Shown: positions 36,244-48,008, counted from the first letter of the stretch. The stretch is DNA of 64,000 nt from Azadirachta indica (GCA_022749755.1 CM040444.1:14222274-14286273), one strand, 5' to 3'. The notes: generated by a model not told the origin, from the sequence alone. Made by a program: numbers and translations.

Positions 36244-37073
36244 TTGAAGGTTTCGAATGATAAGGTGAAGAACCTAATTCAAAGCTTTGAAGGAAAATTA
36301 GTTCCATGTTTTGATGATCAACCATTAAAATTATGGGAGCGAAATGGTGAATTTGTTGAACTAAAGCTAAAAAGGGAAGATGATGTTATTGTAACAAAAT
36401 CTTTTCCTTATACTCCTAATGCAGAGGAGGAATTTAATAAACAAATAGCCAAACTTCTTGAAAAAAAGTTGATAAGGCCTAGCTTTGGTCCTCATTCGTT
36501 GCCTGTGTTCATGGTAATGAATAGGGCAGAAAAAGAATGTGGAAAAGCAAGACTTGTAATCAATTATAGGCAGCTGAATAGCAAAACTATAAACGATGCT
36601 TATAAAATTCCAAACAAATCGGCCTTGATAAATAAGGCAAGGTATGGAAAATATTTTTCTAAATTCGATTTAAAGTCATAATTTTGCAAATCCGAATGAA
36701 AGAGGAATGTATGCCTTTGACGGTGTTTACTTGCTCGAAAGGTTTGTTTGAATGGATGGTTACGCCGTTTGGATTAAAACAGGCGCCATCGATATTCCAA
36801 AAAAAGATGGATAAGGTATTTTTAAACTTGTCATCTTTCTGTGCAGTTTATGTTAATGATGTTCTAGTGTTTAACAAAACATTAGAAGATCATGTCTATC
36901 ATCTTGAAAAGGTAGTAGAAAAATTTATAATTGCAGGAATGATTCTATTTGAACGAAAGATAGAATGGTTTCAAACTAAGATAAAATTCTTAGGTGTTGA
37001 GATAGGTGAAGGAAGAATTCAACTCGAAGAATATATTTCGAAGAAATTGTTGGAATTTCCTGATGTTTTTTAG
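36244..37073 (+). pseudogene. Caulimovirid reverse transcriptase, frameshifted, active site altered
   Basis: Two open pieces, 36244-36681 and 36684-37073, cover the polymerase domain. The first shows PYTPNAEEEFNKQI, IRPSFGPHS and KARLVINYRQLN; the second FGLKQAPSIFQ and the palm motif. The metal-binding YxDD box reads YVND at 36849-36860, so one catalytic Asp has become Asn (a G-to-A change). A stop plus a small indel separates the pieces around 36680. Homology to caulimovirid RT is clear from the SPHS-like and PFGLKQAPSIFQ motifs. Confidence 0.85.
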
Positions 37074-37690
37074 GATAGAAAATATTTACAGCAATTTCTT
37101 GATATAGCCAATTATATGCGAGAATACATCCTAAATCTCGCAAAAATTATAAATGGTCTCACGAAAAAGGTTAGTGAGAAAACTTCTTAGGAATGAACTC
37201 GTGAAGATACGGAATGTGTTTTAAAAACGAAGGATCTCACAAAAACCTTGAAACCACTCAGGATACCTGAGGATGATGAATCCTTGATTATCGAAAGTGA
37301 TGCTTCTCACTTGCATTGGGGAGGAGTATTAAAGGCAAAAGAATTGGATGGTATCTAACGAATAGTGAGATATGCATCGGGTAGATTTTCAGCAACGGAA
37401 ATAAAGTATCCTGTTCATGAAAAAAAAGTTTTGGTTATTAAAAATTCTATCGATAGATTCTGACTATTTGTTATTAGTTAGGAATTTACTTTAAGAGTAG
37501 ATTCTAAATATTTAAAAAATTTTATGAATCTCAACTTAAAGGATGACATGAGTAGATTAATTAGATGGCAAGTTTGGTTTGCAGAATATAGAATTAAGTT
37601 TGAATTTATATCTGGTAAATTTAATCTTGTTGCTAATTTTCTTTTCAGGCCTAAAGATGACTCAGCTCTTGTAAGTCGCAATGGATAAGA
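37074..37690 (+). pseudogene. RNase H region of the viral polyprotein, broken
   Basis: Continues from RT after a stop at 37072. The segment near 37286-37330 (ESDASHLHWGGVL) carries the first catalytic Asp; ATEIKYPVHEKK and VDSKYL follow, and the last motif reads NLVANFLF, where the Asp usual in family members is Asn. Several in-frame stops. It would have degraded RNA in RNA:DNA hybrids during reverse transcription. Confidence 0.75.
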
Positions 37691-37827
37691 AAATTGGAAG
37701 TCCTTTCTTATGTTCGAAGTGTCACAAAATCGAACATTTGAGAAGAGACTGTCCTTTGAAAGCTAAGGTAGCTGTAAGAGCTCGAGAAGCTGAAAAGGGA
37801 ATCAATAGAGTGCTGAGTGACCGTTGA
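37681..37827 (+). CDS. Viral 3' region start: 48-aa frame with intact CCHC zinc knuckle
   Basis: ATG at 37681 lies just at the end of RNase H; TGA at 37825-37827. It contains CSKCHKIEHLRRDC, an exact C-x2-C-x4-H-x4-C knuckle, followed by basic residues. A second, decayed knuckle-like segment (GHVHSKCP, 37920-37946) follows in another phase, where the first two Cys positions are lost through apparent transitions. Zinc knuckles normally sit in nucleic-acid-binding Gag/coat proteins, so their presence after RNase H is unusual. The role is unknown. Confidence 0.6.
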   Translation: MDKKIGSPFLCSKCHKIEHLRRDCPLKAKVAVRAREAEKGINRVLSDR

Positions 37828-39150
37828 AATTGGTTCGATAACAAAAGACCAAAAGTAAGGAAGTAAAAGTGGAAAACTCTGGGAAAACTCAGGCACTTTA
37901 CTAGAATTATAAACTTTTGGGACATGTTCATTCTAAATGTCCTAGAAGAAAAAGCAAAGGAATTGCTGAGGAAATGCAGGAGAGTTCTGCGGGGAAGAAG
38001 AAAATTATTTCTTCTGAAGGAAAAGAAATTTCAAAAGAAGTTTCTTTTGGTCAGGAAGAAAAAATTTCTGACGATTTGCGAAGGAATTCTTCGGAGATAT
38101 CAGTGGACAATGTTAAAGGAAAGTTGGATCAAGCTCTTGAACCAATGAAATTTCCTAATAATTTCAAGGTAACTTATCAAAGTCGCCAGATTTGAGAAGA
38201 CTTAGAGGCCCAGTATCAAGTAACATTGGTATTGGGAAAAGTTTATTTTGAAATGAAACAACTCTTGCATAAGCTAGTAGACTTATGGCTTGAAGAGGAA
38301 GAAGAAAAAACTGCTTCTTATCTTCAAGACTGGACAGTTCAAAAGTTGGTAATGGCGAACAATATCTTACAAAGTGGGATACGGAAAAGATTGTACGCTA
38401 CAAGACTTTGAACGAGTTATTAAAAGATTATGGATTGAGCAAATCATCACTGGTTACAAAAATAATGATGATTTACTCGAATAATCTGATTGAGTTATTC
38501 ATCCTGTGGCAAGTTTTTTCATCAGGCTTATGCTTTAAATTAGTGAAAAAAGGTTAGGTTGATTTGCTCGAACTTGAGGTACAGGAGGCATTAACACACC
38601 CTGAGTTACCAGACACAGTTAAGCAAGTTTTGTGCATATTGGACAGAAGAATTAATTGCTTTACATGTTGTATTACTTCTGCAATTCAAAAAAGCGATAA
38701 TGTTTTACCTTTACAAATTTGGGAATTTCTTGTAAGAGAACCATGGTATAATGGTGGATTCACTGAAGAAAATTTCTTAATATGTGAAGAATGTCTGCAG
38801 AAGCTCAAATTGTTCTACCTTAAAGATTGGACTAATCAGCACGTATTCATATTCGTGATGGTTAGGAAAAAATTAGAGCAATTAATTCAAAATGATTATT
38901 TGACACACATTTATAATGGTGTCATTGTAATCATTCCAAAGAATTATGTTCTAATGAATAGTTAGTTCTTTAAGTAGAATAATGAGCAATTGCAAGTTTT
39001 CCTCGATGGGTTCCAACCAGAAAATGTAGAAGCTAAAGAATTGCAACTAGAAACAAAAGAACTGCTAAAATTGGTTCTATAACGAATCAAGACGCCAAAT
39101 GAAGATCCATTTCACCGTTAAAGAGATGGCACCAACACCAAGTGTATCAA
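37828..39150 (+). pseudogene. Remainder of the viral 3' region, function unknown
   Basis: Open pieces 37917-38195 (Lys/Ser/Glu-rich, low complexity), 38226-38411 and 38564-38965 are probably parts of one protein with shifts between them. The last piece (LEVQEALTHPELPDTVKQVL, then CFTCC and CEECLQKLKLFYLKDW) looks folded and may bind metal, but I recognise no family. Position after RT/RNase H matches either a translational transactivator or the uncharacterised second ORF of florendoviruses. Confidence 0.45.
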
Positions 39151-39531
39151 GAGGCCGAAGAAGATAATTAATACATGAAGAGTTTAAGTTTAAGTTTTGC
39201 TGAAGAGCTTTAATGTCATAAATGGAGTTAGGCAAAATTGACTAAACGTGTGTTAATTATTGTAAAAGAAAAGGACATATGGGAGACTTTAAACCCCCAG
39301 TGTCTTTATTCCTGTCATTTAATAACTAACGTAACGTGTTTGCATCTTTCTTTATTATCCTTTAACTTTTTAATTTAGATTACCTTTAGGACAAGTAAGT
39401 TTTTATTACCTATAGGAAAAGGTTATTAAAGACTATAGGTGTCTGAAATATTTAAATTTCTTATCTTTTTGGATTTGAAACAAGTTAGAGTCTGTGGATT
39501 TCAAAGATTTTGAAGACCAAAAGTTTGTCTA

Positions 39532-39600
39532 TAAATATATAAACGAATGGCCTTATTTGAGGACCACCAAATGTTGTATGATTCTATACATTAATAAAAT
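39532..39600 (+). promoter_or_regulatory. Viral promoter TATA box and downstream AATAAA
   Basis: tataaatatata at about 39532-39543 resembles a plant pararetroviral TATA box, and aataaaattt (about 39592-39601) could act in polyadenylation. On the circular viral genome this promoter would drive transcription through the end repeat to the primer site about 385 nt downstream. Both signals lie outside the terminal repeats, unlike in an LTR retrotransposon. A second TATA-like run (cttataaaataaat) lies inside the right repeat. Confidence 0.45.
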
Positions 39601-39686
39601 TTCTTTTATTCCATAAGAAATTTGTGTCTATTAAAATTTTGTATTCATAAGATTACAGTGATCTTCTGTTTAGGTTAAAGAAGAAT

Positions 39687-39906
39687 CGTTTGGTGAGTTG
39701 TGCCCTGTAGCAAAAATAGGCGGAGTAGTGGTGAACTTAAGTAAATTTTATGTTTAATTATTATTTGTGTTTATATTTGTAATAATGTTTTAATTTGATG
39801 GATCCGACTTATAAAATAAATACGCAATACAAATGTGTTGCGCTTTATTTTGATTAAACTGTTTAATAATTATATTTGTTTGTGTGTATATGACATAGGT
39901 CTAACA
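39687..39906 (+). repeat. Right terminal direct repeat (quasi-LTR) of the pararetrovirus
   Basis: Pairs with 31763-31992. It is preceded by purine-rich aaagaagaa (about 39677-39685), suitable as a plus-strand primer. It ends ggtctaaca, and similarity to the left copy stops exactly where the primer site begins there. This means the integrated DNA ended at the minus-strand start point. Confidence 0.8.
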
Positions 39907-40330
39907 TATTTTGTAAAATCAAATTTCACCCACCTTAATCATGTCCAACGAAAAAAAAAAGCATCTGGGAAACGAATCAGATTCATGTATTTAACGAAGG
40001 AGAAAGAAAAAAGAGGGAAATCATGAAAAGAGAAAAGAAAAAGCATCTCCTTGGCATTTTTATACTGAATAAGTAAATAAAATAAAAGCCACGAGCCATC
40101 ACCGTCGGTTGACCAAATAATTGTGAATCAAAAAAGGATGAGAAAGAAAACAAAAAGAAAAAAAAAAAAGAAGAAGGAAAATTATTTAATTATTTAATTA
40201 AATTTAGGATTTTCTGGGGCAGAGTGAGAACGACCAAATCATTGTACAATTACAAACCTTGGCATATTTACAACTACCGCCGGCACATTGCTCATTCAAT
40301 ACACAGTTACACACCTCTTCTTACTACATC

Positions 40331-40440
40331 CACGTGGCTTTTCCGGTAATCCAATTTCCTGGGTCCCACCTCCTCTTACCTATATAATGTGTCCCCCCTT
40401 TTCTCTCTCTCCTCTCTCCCTCAGTCTCTTCTTCGCCGTC
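40331..40440 (+). promoter_or_regulatory. Promoter of the plus-strand SFH gene: G-box, TATA, CT-rich start
   Basis: A CCACGTGG palindrome is centred on 40331-40336 (CACGTG core). tatataat at 40381 is a good TATA box, followed about 20-50 bp downstream by the pyrimidine-rich ttttctctctctcctctctc, which often surrounds plant transcription starts. The ATG at 40848 lies about 450 bp downstream, so the 5' UTR is long or contains an intron. The factors that bind are not shown. Confidence 0.6.
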
Positions 40441-40847
40441 GTTTTAAACCGGCGAATTTTAATTAACTAATTTATTTATCTACACAATTATAAGTTTCCT
40501 AATATATATGCATATATATTTATTTATTTTTATTTCTTATTAATATTTCCGTTGCGGTCAGACGCATTTTCGACCGTCCGATCTTCCCCGTGACGCGTGT
40601 CGTTATTGAAATATCACCAAATTTATAGGTACATTATTTTTTTATTTTTATTTTTATTTTTTCATTTTTGAGTATCTGAATTTTGGTTGAATTTGGGTTT
40701 CGTTGCTGCTGTTTCGACTGGAATAAGGGTATGCAGTGTGTGCTTTGTGCATTGACACGTTTTGATTAATCGATTAATTGACCGGATCGATTCCATACTC
40801 TCAAGCGAAGAGTGTCGCCTTGTTTTCTGTGACCGCGTCTCCGAGAT

Positions 40848-43800
40848 ATGTCGGGTCCTCTGGATCGGTTCGCTAGGCCTTGTGAGTATCAGTTCTCTAC
40901 TTCCGATCGCTTTTGTTTCTGCAATTTCGGTTGGCTAGGGTTTTACTGTAGTTTTTTCTTTCTCTGTTCTTTTTTTTTCTCTCTCAATTTTAATCTTTGT
41001 TGTGGCTTTTAGTGAGAAGAACTAACTTGATTGAACCAAGACAGTAAGATTAGCTTCAGACTTGATGAGTGAACTCTTTTTTTTTTAATTTCAATTGGCT
41101 CCCAAATGAAGAGTATTTAATTGGAAATAAACCTAAAAATTTGAATTTCTAGTTGACTAATTTAAAATGTTTTTCTGGTATAAACTTTAGGTTTGAAGTT
41201 AATTTCTGTCCAATTAACTTTGTAGTTTGGGAGTATGCGAACTTGCCTAATATATGAAGTCTTGTTCATATTTTGGAATCAAATTTTGGGTTTTTTAAAA
41301 GTTGTTTGCGATTAGATTGGATTCACTGAAACCAACTATTATATTAGTACAATAATTTTCATCAATCTAGCACCTAGGTTGTATTCATATTTGTTTTTGT
41401 GCTTCATCAAGCGAGGAATACCCTGTGTTTTATTACGCATTATAATTATTTTGAGAATGAGGATAATAATTATTTTCAGAAAAAGGATACCAAGCGCAAC
41501 TTGTCTTTGTTTGTTTGACACATGCTCGAAGTCACTTGGGACAATGCAGTAATATACTGTTCCCTTGTTTATTCACACTAACTGTCTTTGTTCTAATGTA
41601 TTTAACTTGTACCATGAGGCAGGTTTTGAGGGGTTTTCTGGTAGCGATGAGAGGAGAGAAAGGAAATCAGATTTTGAGAACTCTGAGGATGAAAGGCGAA
41701 CGAGGATTGGGTCTTTGAAGAAGAAAGCCTTACATGCATCCTCTAAATTCAAGCATTCTCTTAAGAAAAAGAGCAGTAGAAGGAAAAGTGATGGCCGGGT
41801 CAGCTCTGTTTCAATTGAGGATGTCCGGGATGTTGAGGAGCTACAGGCTGTTGATGCATTTCGACAATCATTAATTATGGATGAGTTGCTGCCTGAAAGA
41901 CATGATGATTACCACATGATGTTAAGGTGCTAAGATTCTCATTGTTTATACTGCATATACTCATAGGCATCCAATTCTTCTTTACTTTTATTTTCCATCT
42001 TGTGCCTTTCTTTGTTTTACCTTTTATAACAGTGTTAAATTATGCTAATGTACCTTATGTTTACTAAAGTATTTCTCAAGTATTGATAAAAAACTTGCAT
42101 TGTTCATTTGATGGTTCTTGTAGCACATATTGTGTTATGTATAAGACACTGTTTTTCTTTTCCAGGGATCTAAGTAAGGATCAAAACTTCTTATGTCTAT
42201 GTTTCTTAGCATTTGTATTTACTTTTATTGTTTTCCCTTTTACGCTGCTTTTATGTTTTGAAGCTTAACTAGTTTTCTTCACTTTTAGCATGATTATATG
42301 TTGATAATGTAAATGATCAAGTTTCACATATGTTTCAATGTTTATAATGGTAACAATATGGCCTCTTAATTCTCTCAGGTTCTTGAAAGCAAGGAAGTTT
42401 GACATTGAAAAAGCAAAGCACATGTGGGCTGATATGCTTCAATGGAGGAAGGAATTCGGTGCTGACACTATTATGGAGGTAACCACAGTTGATAATTTGC
42501 CAAAAATTGCATCTTCAAAATACCCTTATTAACAGTCTTTCTTTGTATAAGGATTTTGAGTTCACAGAAGTAAATGAAGTTTTAAATTATTACCCCCATG
42601 GTTATCATGGTGTGGACAAGGAGGGAAGACCTGTCTATATCGAAAGATTGGGAAAAGTTGATCCAAACAAACTTATGCAAGTTACTACTATGGATCGTTA
42701 TATAAGGTATCATGTTCAAGGGTTTGAAAAAGCCTTTGCGCTAAAATTCCCAGCTTGTACAATTGCTGCAAAGAGGCACATTGATTCAAGTACTACAATT
42801 TTAGATGTCCAAGGCGTGGTATGTTCTGGTGGTCTCTTAATGCTTAGGTTGTGTATATTTAGGTGCCATCAAAATATGTAATTGCTCATTCTCAATCTTT
42901 GTTGATTTTTCAATTGTTTAGGGCCTTAAGAATTTTTCAAAGTCTGCACGGGAACTCATAATGCGGCTGCAGAAGATTGATGGTGATAATTATCCGGAGG
43001 TATGCAATCTGAATTTGGTCTAAGTCATTGAACAAATTTTGATATTATATAGGAGTTGAAATTTAATTGTTACGTCATTCTTCATTTTTGCATTGTTCTG
43101 AATGATGCAGACTCTCTGTCAAATGTTTATCATCAATGCTGGTCCTGGATTTAGGCTGCTGTGGAACACTGTGAAAACTTTTCTGGATCCCAAAACTACA
43201 TCCAAGATTCATGTATGTTCTATTGTGGCTTTGCTTATATATTTGGAATCTTGTTCAAACTTCGTCTGTTTACTAAGATTTTATGTCATGCTATATACTT
43301 ATTTAGTTATATTTTCTTGTTGGCTATGATTAATGTAGGTTCTTGGAAACAAATATCAGAGCAAACTGCTTGAGATAATTGATGCTAGGTAAGAGATCTG
43401 TAAAACATGTGCCAGTGTTTCTTTCTTATTTCTTGTGATTATTGTTTTCCTTTATTTTACGTAATTCTTTTTGTTAGTGGGTTAACTGGTTTATATCTTA
43501 TGAACCTTTTTGTTGCACGTACAGTGAGTTGCCAGGATTTCTTGGAGGTAGCTGTACATGTGCAGATCAGGGAGGTTGCCTACGGTCTGATAAGGGGCCA
43601 TGGAAAAATCCAGAGATATTGAAGGTTGTGTACTGGGCTTATTATCTTTAACTTGATGTAAATGCTACTAGATGTATTAGTATTTGTCTCTAATTATGAA
43701 TATTGATTGCATATTCGCTTCTAATAGATGGTCATTAATGGAGAAGCAAGGCGTGCCAGGCAGATTGTGAAAGTTTTAAACAGTGAGGGGAAAGTCATTG

Positions 43801-46622
43801 CTTATGCTAAGCCACCAATGGTATGACCATTTTAATTATTATTAGTTGATGAAGGCATAGCCTTAATTTTTTCTATTCAAGTTAAATTATTAATTCTCTC
43901 TTTTGGTGCCATTCTGAAGCAGTTAAAAGGTAGCGATACATCTACTGCTGAGTCTGGATCAGAAGCAGAAGATATTGCTTCCCCAAAGGCAATGAAGAGT
44001 TATTCACATCTTCGATTGACTCCTGTTCGCGAAGAAGTAGGTTTTGGACTTTTATTTTGTGATAACAGTTAGAATATTAGTTACGTTAAAAATCAAAATG
44101 TTTCCCACCTGAGTAGCTACTTCTCGATGTATTTATTTATTCTTGATAAGAAGCAAGAAACTTTTATTTAAGGAAAAAGTTTAAAAGATTAATGAGAGCT
44201 GGATATTTTAGATTAGCTATTGCACTCTTTCTTGTACAGTTTTCAGATAATGCGATTGTCTTAGGTGGATATGTATGAGGAATGAGCAATTTATTAAATT
44301 TTATATCACATGCTGTTTGCAAACAGTGGAAGTCAATAATTTTAACTATTTATTTCATGAAATAGCAGGCTAAAATAGTTGGTAAACCAAGCTATGCTGG
44401 AACCTTCTCTGGGTATGATGAATATGTTCCCATGGTTGATAAAGCCGTTGATGCTGGTTGGAAGAAGCAATCAGCCCTCCAGAGGCCTTCTGCTTCGAAA
44501 GGTTAGCAACTCTGCTATTATCTTTATTGTTTATTTGCTACATCTGTGAATCTGCTTGGAGTCTTGTCTCAAGTTTGTTATGCTACTGAACAATGTGGAC
44601 GCACTGCACAAGAATGGGCTTAATCTTCATGCTAATTCATCTTTAAAGCCTGACTGGGATTCGTTGATGATTAAAATATGTATACTTTTGCCTTATAACT
44701 TGACAATAATAGCTAAATGAAATTTTATCATTATATCATTTTAATCATCAGATTTCACGGACTAGAATAGTCCTGTATCAGTGTAGAAAGGATATGACTG
44801 ATTAAGTGTGCCACATGAGCTATGTATATTGGACCCTAAGGATTGAGTTAAATGAATGCCAAGGGTTTTGGATTGAGTGGTTCAAGACCTTGGATTCAAT
44901 TAAGAGATGCAGCGTGAGCAAGTCTTTTGAACTCCTTCCAGCCACCTAATTGGGTATTTATATCCCACAGGTTTTGTGACTATCAAGGTTGTAAGGCTGG
45001 CAGTAGTCCCCAATTTTGAACTCGTGAACATACAAAGATCAGGGGATTTCTGGGTATATAAAAAAGGGGATGGGTCAAAAGATATGCCCCTTGAGTTTAA
45101 ACCAAGAGGTCAAAATATTCAAAGTAAGGCCATCTACTGTGGATATAAATATTATATCCCAGGGGTTCCTGACTTTTAAAGATTATACTTAGATCACATA
45201 GCAAGGGATTCCTAGGTTAAAAAAGAAAGAAGGAAAGCTCTATAAGAAGGTTTCAGTACTTGGTGGGAAATCTTATTTAATGTTTGTGATGTTTATGATC
45301 ATTTATTTGGTGATGTGTCTAGTCTGTCAATTTACATCTTATAATCATTCATAATTAGCCTGGTTCCTTATACAAATATACTCAACTGAACTTGAATTTG
45401 CTAATGCAGGTACTCTTCCCCAGCCTTCCACTCTGAAGAGTCCAGAAGGGATACGTGCTCGGATTTGGGTAGCAATTGTTGCCTTCTTCATGACACTTTT
45501 GACTCTCTTCCGCTCGGTGGCATACTGTGTAACCAAGAGGCTTCCTGACACATCAAGTAATTGTGATCAAAATATCGCTGAGGTTGCTGTTGATGCAAAT
45601 GAAAAGGAGGAATTTCGCCCCCCTTCACCAAGCCCAACATATACCGAGGCAGATCTTCTTTCCACTGTTCTGAAAAGGTTGGGTGAGCTTGAGGAGAAAG
45701 TCGATACACTCCAAGCAAAGCCGTCTGAGATGCCTTATGAAAAAGAGGAATTGCTGCATGCAGCCGTTTGTCGAGTAGATGCCCTAGAAGCGGAGCTGAT
45801 TGCTACTAAGAAGGTATGCTTTACTAAAATTTAGGTCATTGAAATTAATGCAGAAATGGTGGTCATAATTTCATCAACACCTTTAATTTCTCCACTACAA
45901 CTAACATCTATGAAGCTCTTTTCTAAATCACTGGGTGACATTTACATCTGAATATTGGCTAAAGGAATGCTTTATGTCTTCTTTGTCATAGACTTGGTCA
46001 GTAAACTTGTTGGAATATCTTTATCATTGTATCTGATGTCTAGGCTCTTCACAGCTGTGGGCACTGTGTTTGACTAAGCCAACAGAAAATGGAGAATAAA
46101 TTTATGAAGTGCTAGGAAAAAATATATGTAGGTTGGTGCCAACACTTCACCTTCAAGTACGGTGCCAAGGAGCATGGCTGTTCTCATTTTCGTGCTAGGA
46201 ATGTCTTTATATGCTTGTTTACTCCTTGATCGATCGATCTACAGTTTCCCTATTCTAGTGTTCATCTACCGCTTAACTCTACTTCTGTTAGATGTTGTGT
46301 GCTTCACTATTCATGCACTTTGGTGTTGTATCTTTCTGTTTCTGTTCATGCATCTCTTGGCCACAGATCTTCAGAAACAAATGTTGGTTATGAATATGTT
46401 GATTTTGCATTGTTTCATGCAGGCTCTTCATGAAGCTCTAATGAGGCAAGAAGAACTCCTTGCTTACATAGACAGTCAAGAAGAAGCCAAGTTCCGGGTA
46501 GGTTGATTGATAGATTGATTTCTTATATTTATGTACAAAATAAGAAATAAATTCGATTTTAATTCTTTATTTCTGGCTCTATTTCCAATTTGTCATTTCA
46601 GAAAAAGAAGTTTTGCTGGTAA
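40848..46622 (+). CDS. Sec14-nodulin phosphatidylinositol/phosphatidylcholine transfer protein (SFH family), 624 aa, 14 exons
   Basis: A Sec14-like lipid-exchange protein that in its family promotes phosphoinositide synthesis at membranes. Exons: 40848-40881, 41623-41926, 42379-42478, 42552-42818, 42922-42999, 43111-43212, 43339-43388, 43525-43624, 43728-43820, 43923-44036, 44369-44501, 45410-45813, 46423-46497, 46602-46622; phases agree (1875 nt). The start gives [11 protein letters not shown]. Residues 35-75 are basic. The CRAL-TRIO N region holds [15 protein letters not shown] and [12 protein letters not shown]; the lipid-binding lobe has [42 protein letters not shown] and [12 protein letters not shown]. 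After a Ser-rich linker, a hydrophobic stretch (about 477-495, [16 protein letters not shown]) and a coiled coil lead to the nodulin-type basic end KKKFCW. Introns can be long (intron 11 is 908 bp). Paralogue of the minus-strand gene next to it. Exact subfamily number not assigned. Confidence 0.94.
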
Positions 46623-48008
46623 GAGTTTTGCTGATGGTGAAAGAATACGCAAACTACTTGGCTCTTACTAAACCACGCTGAACCTATACAAGTGTGTAAT
46701 ACAGATTGAAACCATGTTGATGTTCCCAAACAATATGCATTTGAAAAGTTTAATTTCGTGTCAAGTTAAAGGCCATATGGACCCAGCTGTAAGGATCTTG
46801 TTTTTGTTTTATGAACTGTTACTTCCATGAGTAATTTTGTGTTGAATCTTTGTTCATGCTGTTTTTGCCATGTTACAACTTCTTTCCATATATTATTTGA
46901 AGTGAGTGCACTTTTAATTTGGAGGGCTTATAACCTTTTGCGTTTTATTTCATATTGTGCGATCCTCTTAATGGCTGCTCCAAGATAAACTTTTCAGCTT
47001 TCCTTGTGAAGAAGAAACTCGGTATTTTCATGCTAATTTTGTTGTTGCCATAACCCTTTTATCCAATTCTCAAAGGAATATAAAACTTAAATGTGCTGTG
47101 AAATTCCGTTCTGGTATGTTATGCTTTGCAGTTAATTGGATGAAATGCTGGTGTTAGTGATGATCATTTAGAAGAGAAAGCTGTGAGTTATAAAATTTGA
47201 AATTATTTCGTTTGCCTTGGTCTGAACTTTAAAATTCAACGAGCAAACAAACTTTGAGAGATTATTGAGATTGAGCAGCAAATCCGTTACATATTTATAA
47301 ATTACAGTGCAAAAAGCATTACTTTTTAAATGATAATTAAGTTCATATTTATATAATTAGGTCTTTAAAATTGAGGTGTTATCATTTTAAAGTAATAGTT
47401 GTGGTGATGTTAAATATTAGTTGAAAAATGAGTGGTGTGTTTATTAAATACTCTTTTGAGAAATTTACTTTTTTCAAGTTTTTTTTTTTATGTGGTTGTA
47501 AATTACATAAATAGAAAGTGAGTGATTACTATACGTGACAAAAGTTATAATAAATAAGATGACAAAAAGTAAAGCAATGAAGTCAGTAAGTGAAGAAAAT
47601 CAAATCTATTCTCTCCATTGTTAGTAATGGTTGCAAAGATTTTGCACTACATGAGTTTTGGAAGGAACCAAGAAGAGTGAAGACCCTTAAAACTCTCTAT
47701 ACACAATTATGAAGAAGTAACTGCTGCAAACTGTATATAATACAAAAAGGCCTTGAAACTGAATTACAAATCCAAACAATGGGCAGAGAGGGATAGCAGT
47801 AGTGTTGGGGCTGGCTTAATAGCACCATCGCCACCAGTCTTGTATTTAGTACTTAAAACATACTCTTTATATCCTCATAGGGTGTAACAAAACCAAGCTT
47901 TTATTAACTCACCAAGAAAACTGCATTTCAAATTCCCAAAATTAAAATTAATAATAAAAATGTGACGCGAAAAACACTTTTATGAATAAATAACATTGCA
48001 GAAATATG
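46623..48008. other. Convergent intergenic region between the two SFH genes
   Basis: About 1.4 kb that contains the 3' UTRs of two genes facing each other. No gene seen. AT-rich, with tttttttt runs. Transcripts of the two genes could overlap if either reads far past its stop, but no strong poly(A) signals can be chosen with confidence. Confidence 0.45.

Larger units (their letters stand above)
31763..39906 (+). mobile_element. Endogenous pararetrovirus (Caulimoviridae-like), near full length, decayed
   Basis: An integrated viral genome in plus orientation. Direct repeats 31763-31992 and 39687-39906 bracket it; the distance between repeat starts is 7924 bp, a normal caulimovirid genome size. 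A degenerate tRNA-Met primer site follows the left repeat, and a purine-rich tract precedes the right one. In between lie regions resembling coat, movement, aspartic protease, reverse transcriptase and RNase H proteins, plus a further region with a zinc knuckle. No integrase is seen, and the RT reads like caulimovirids (FGLKQAPSIFQ; a KFP-like QFLDIANY region) rather than Ty3. All long frames are broken by stops and shifts, so the copy is inactive. The genus is uncertain: the extra region after RNase H recalls florendoviruses, whereas coat-before-movement order recalls cavemovirus-type genomes. Confidence 0.88.

Noticed and set aside
31763..39906. Interpretation as an ordinary Ty3-type LTR retrotransposon
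   Set aside because: RT motifs are caulimovirid-like, no integrase is seen, and promoter/poly(A) signals lie outside the repeats.
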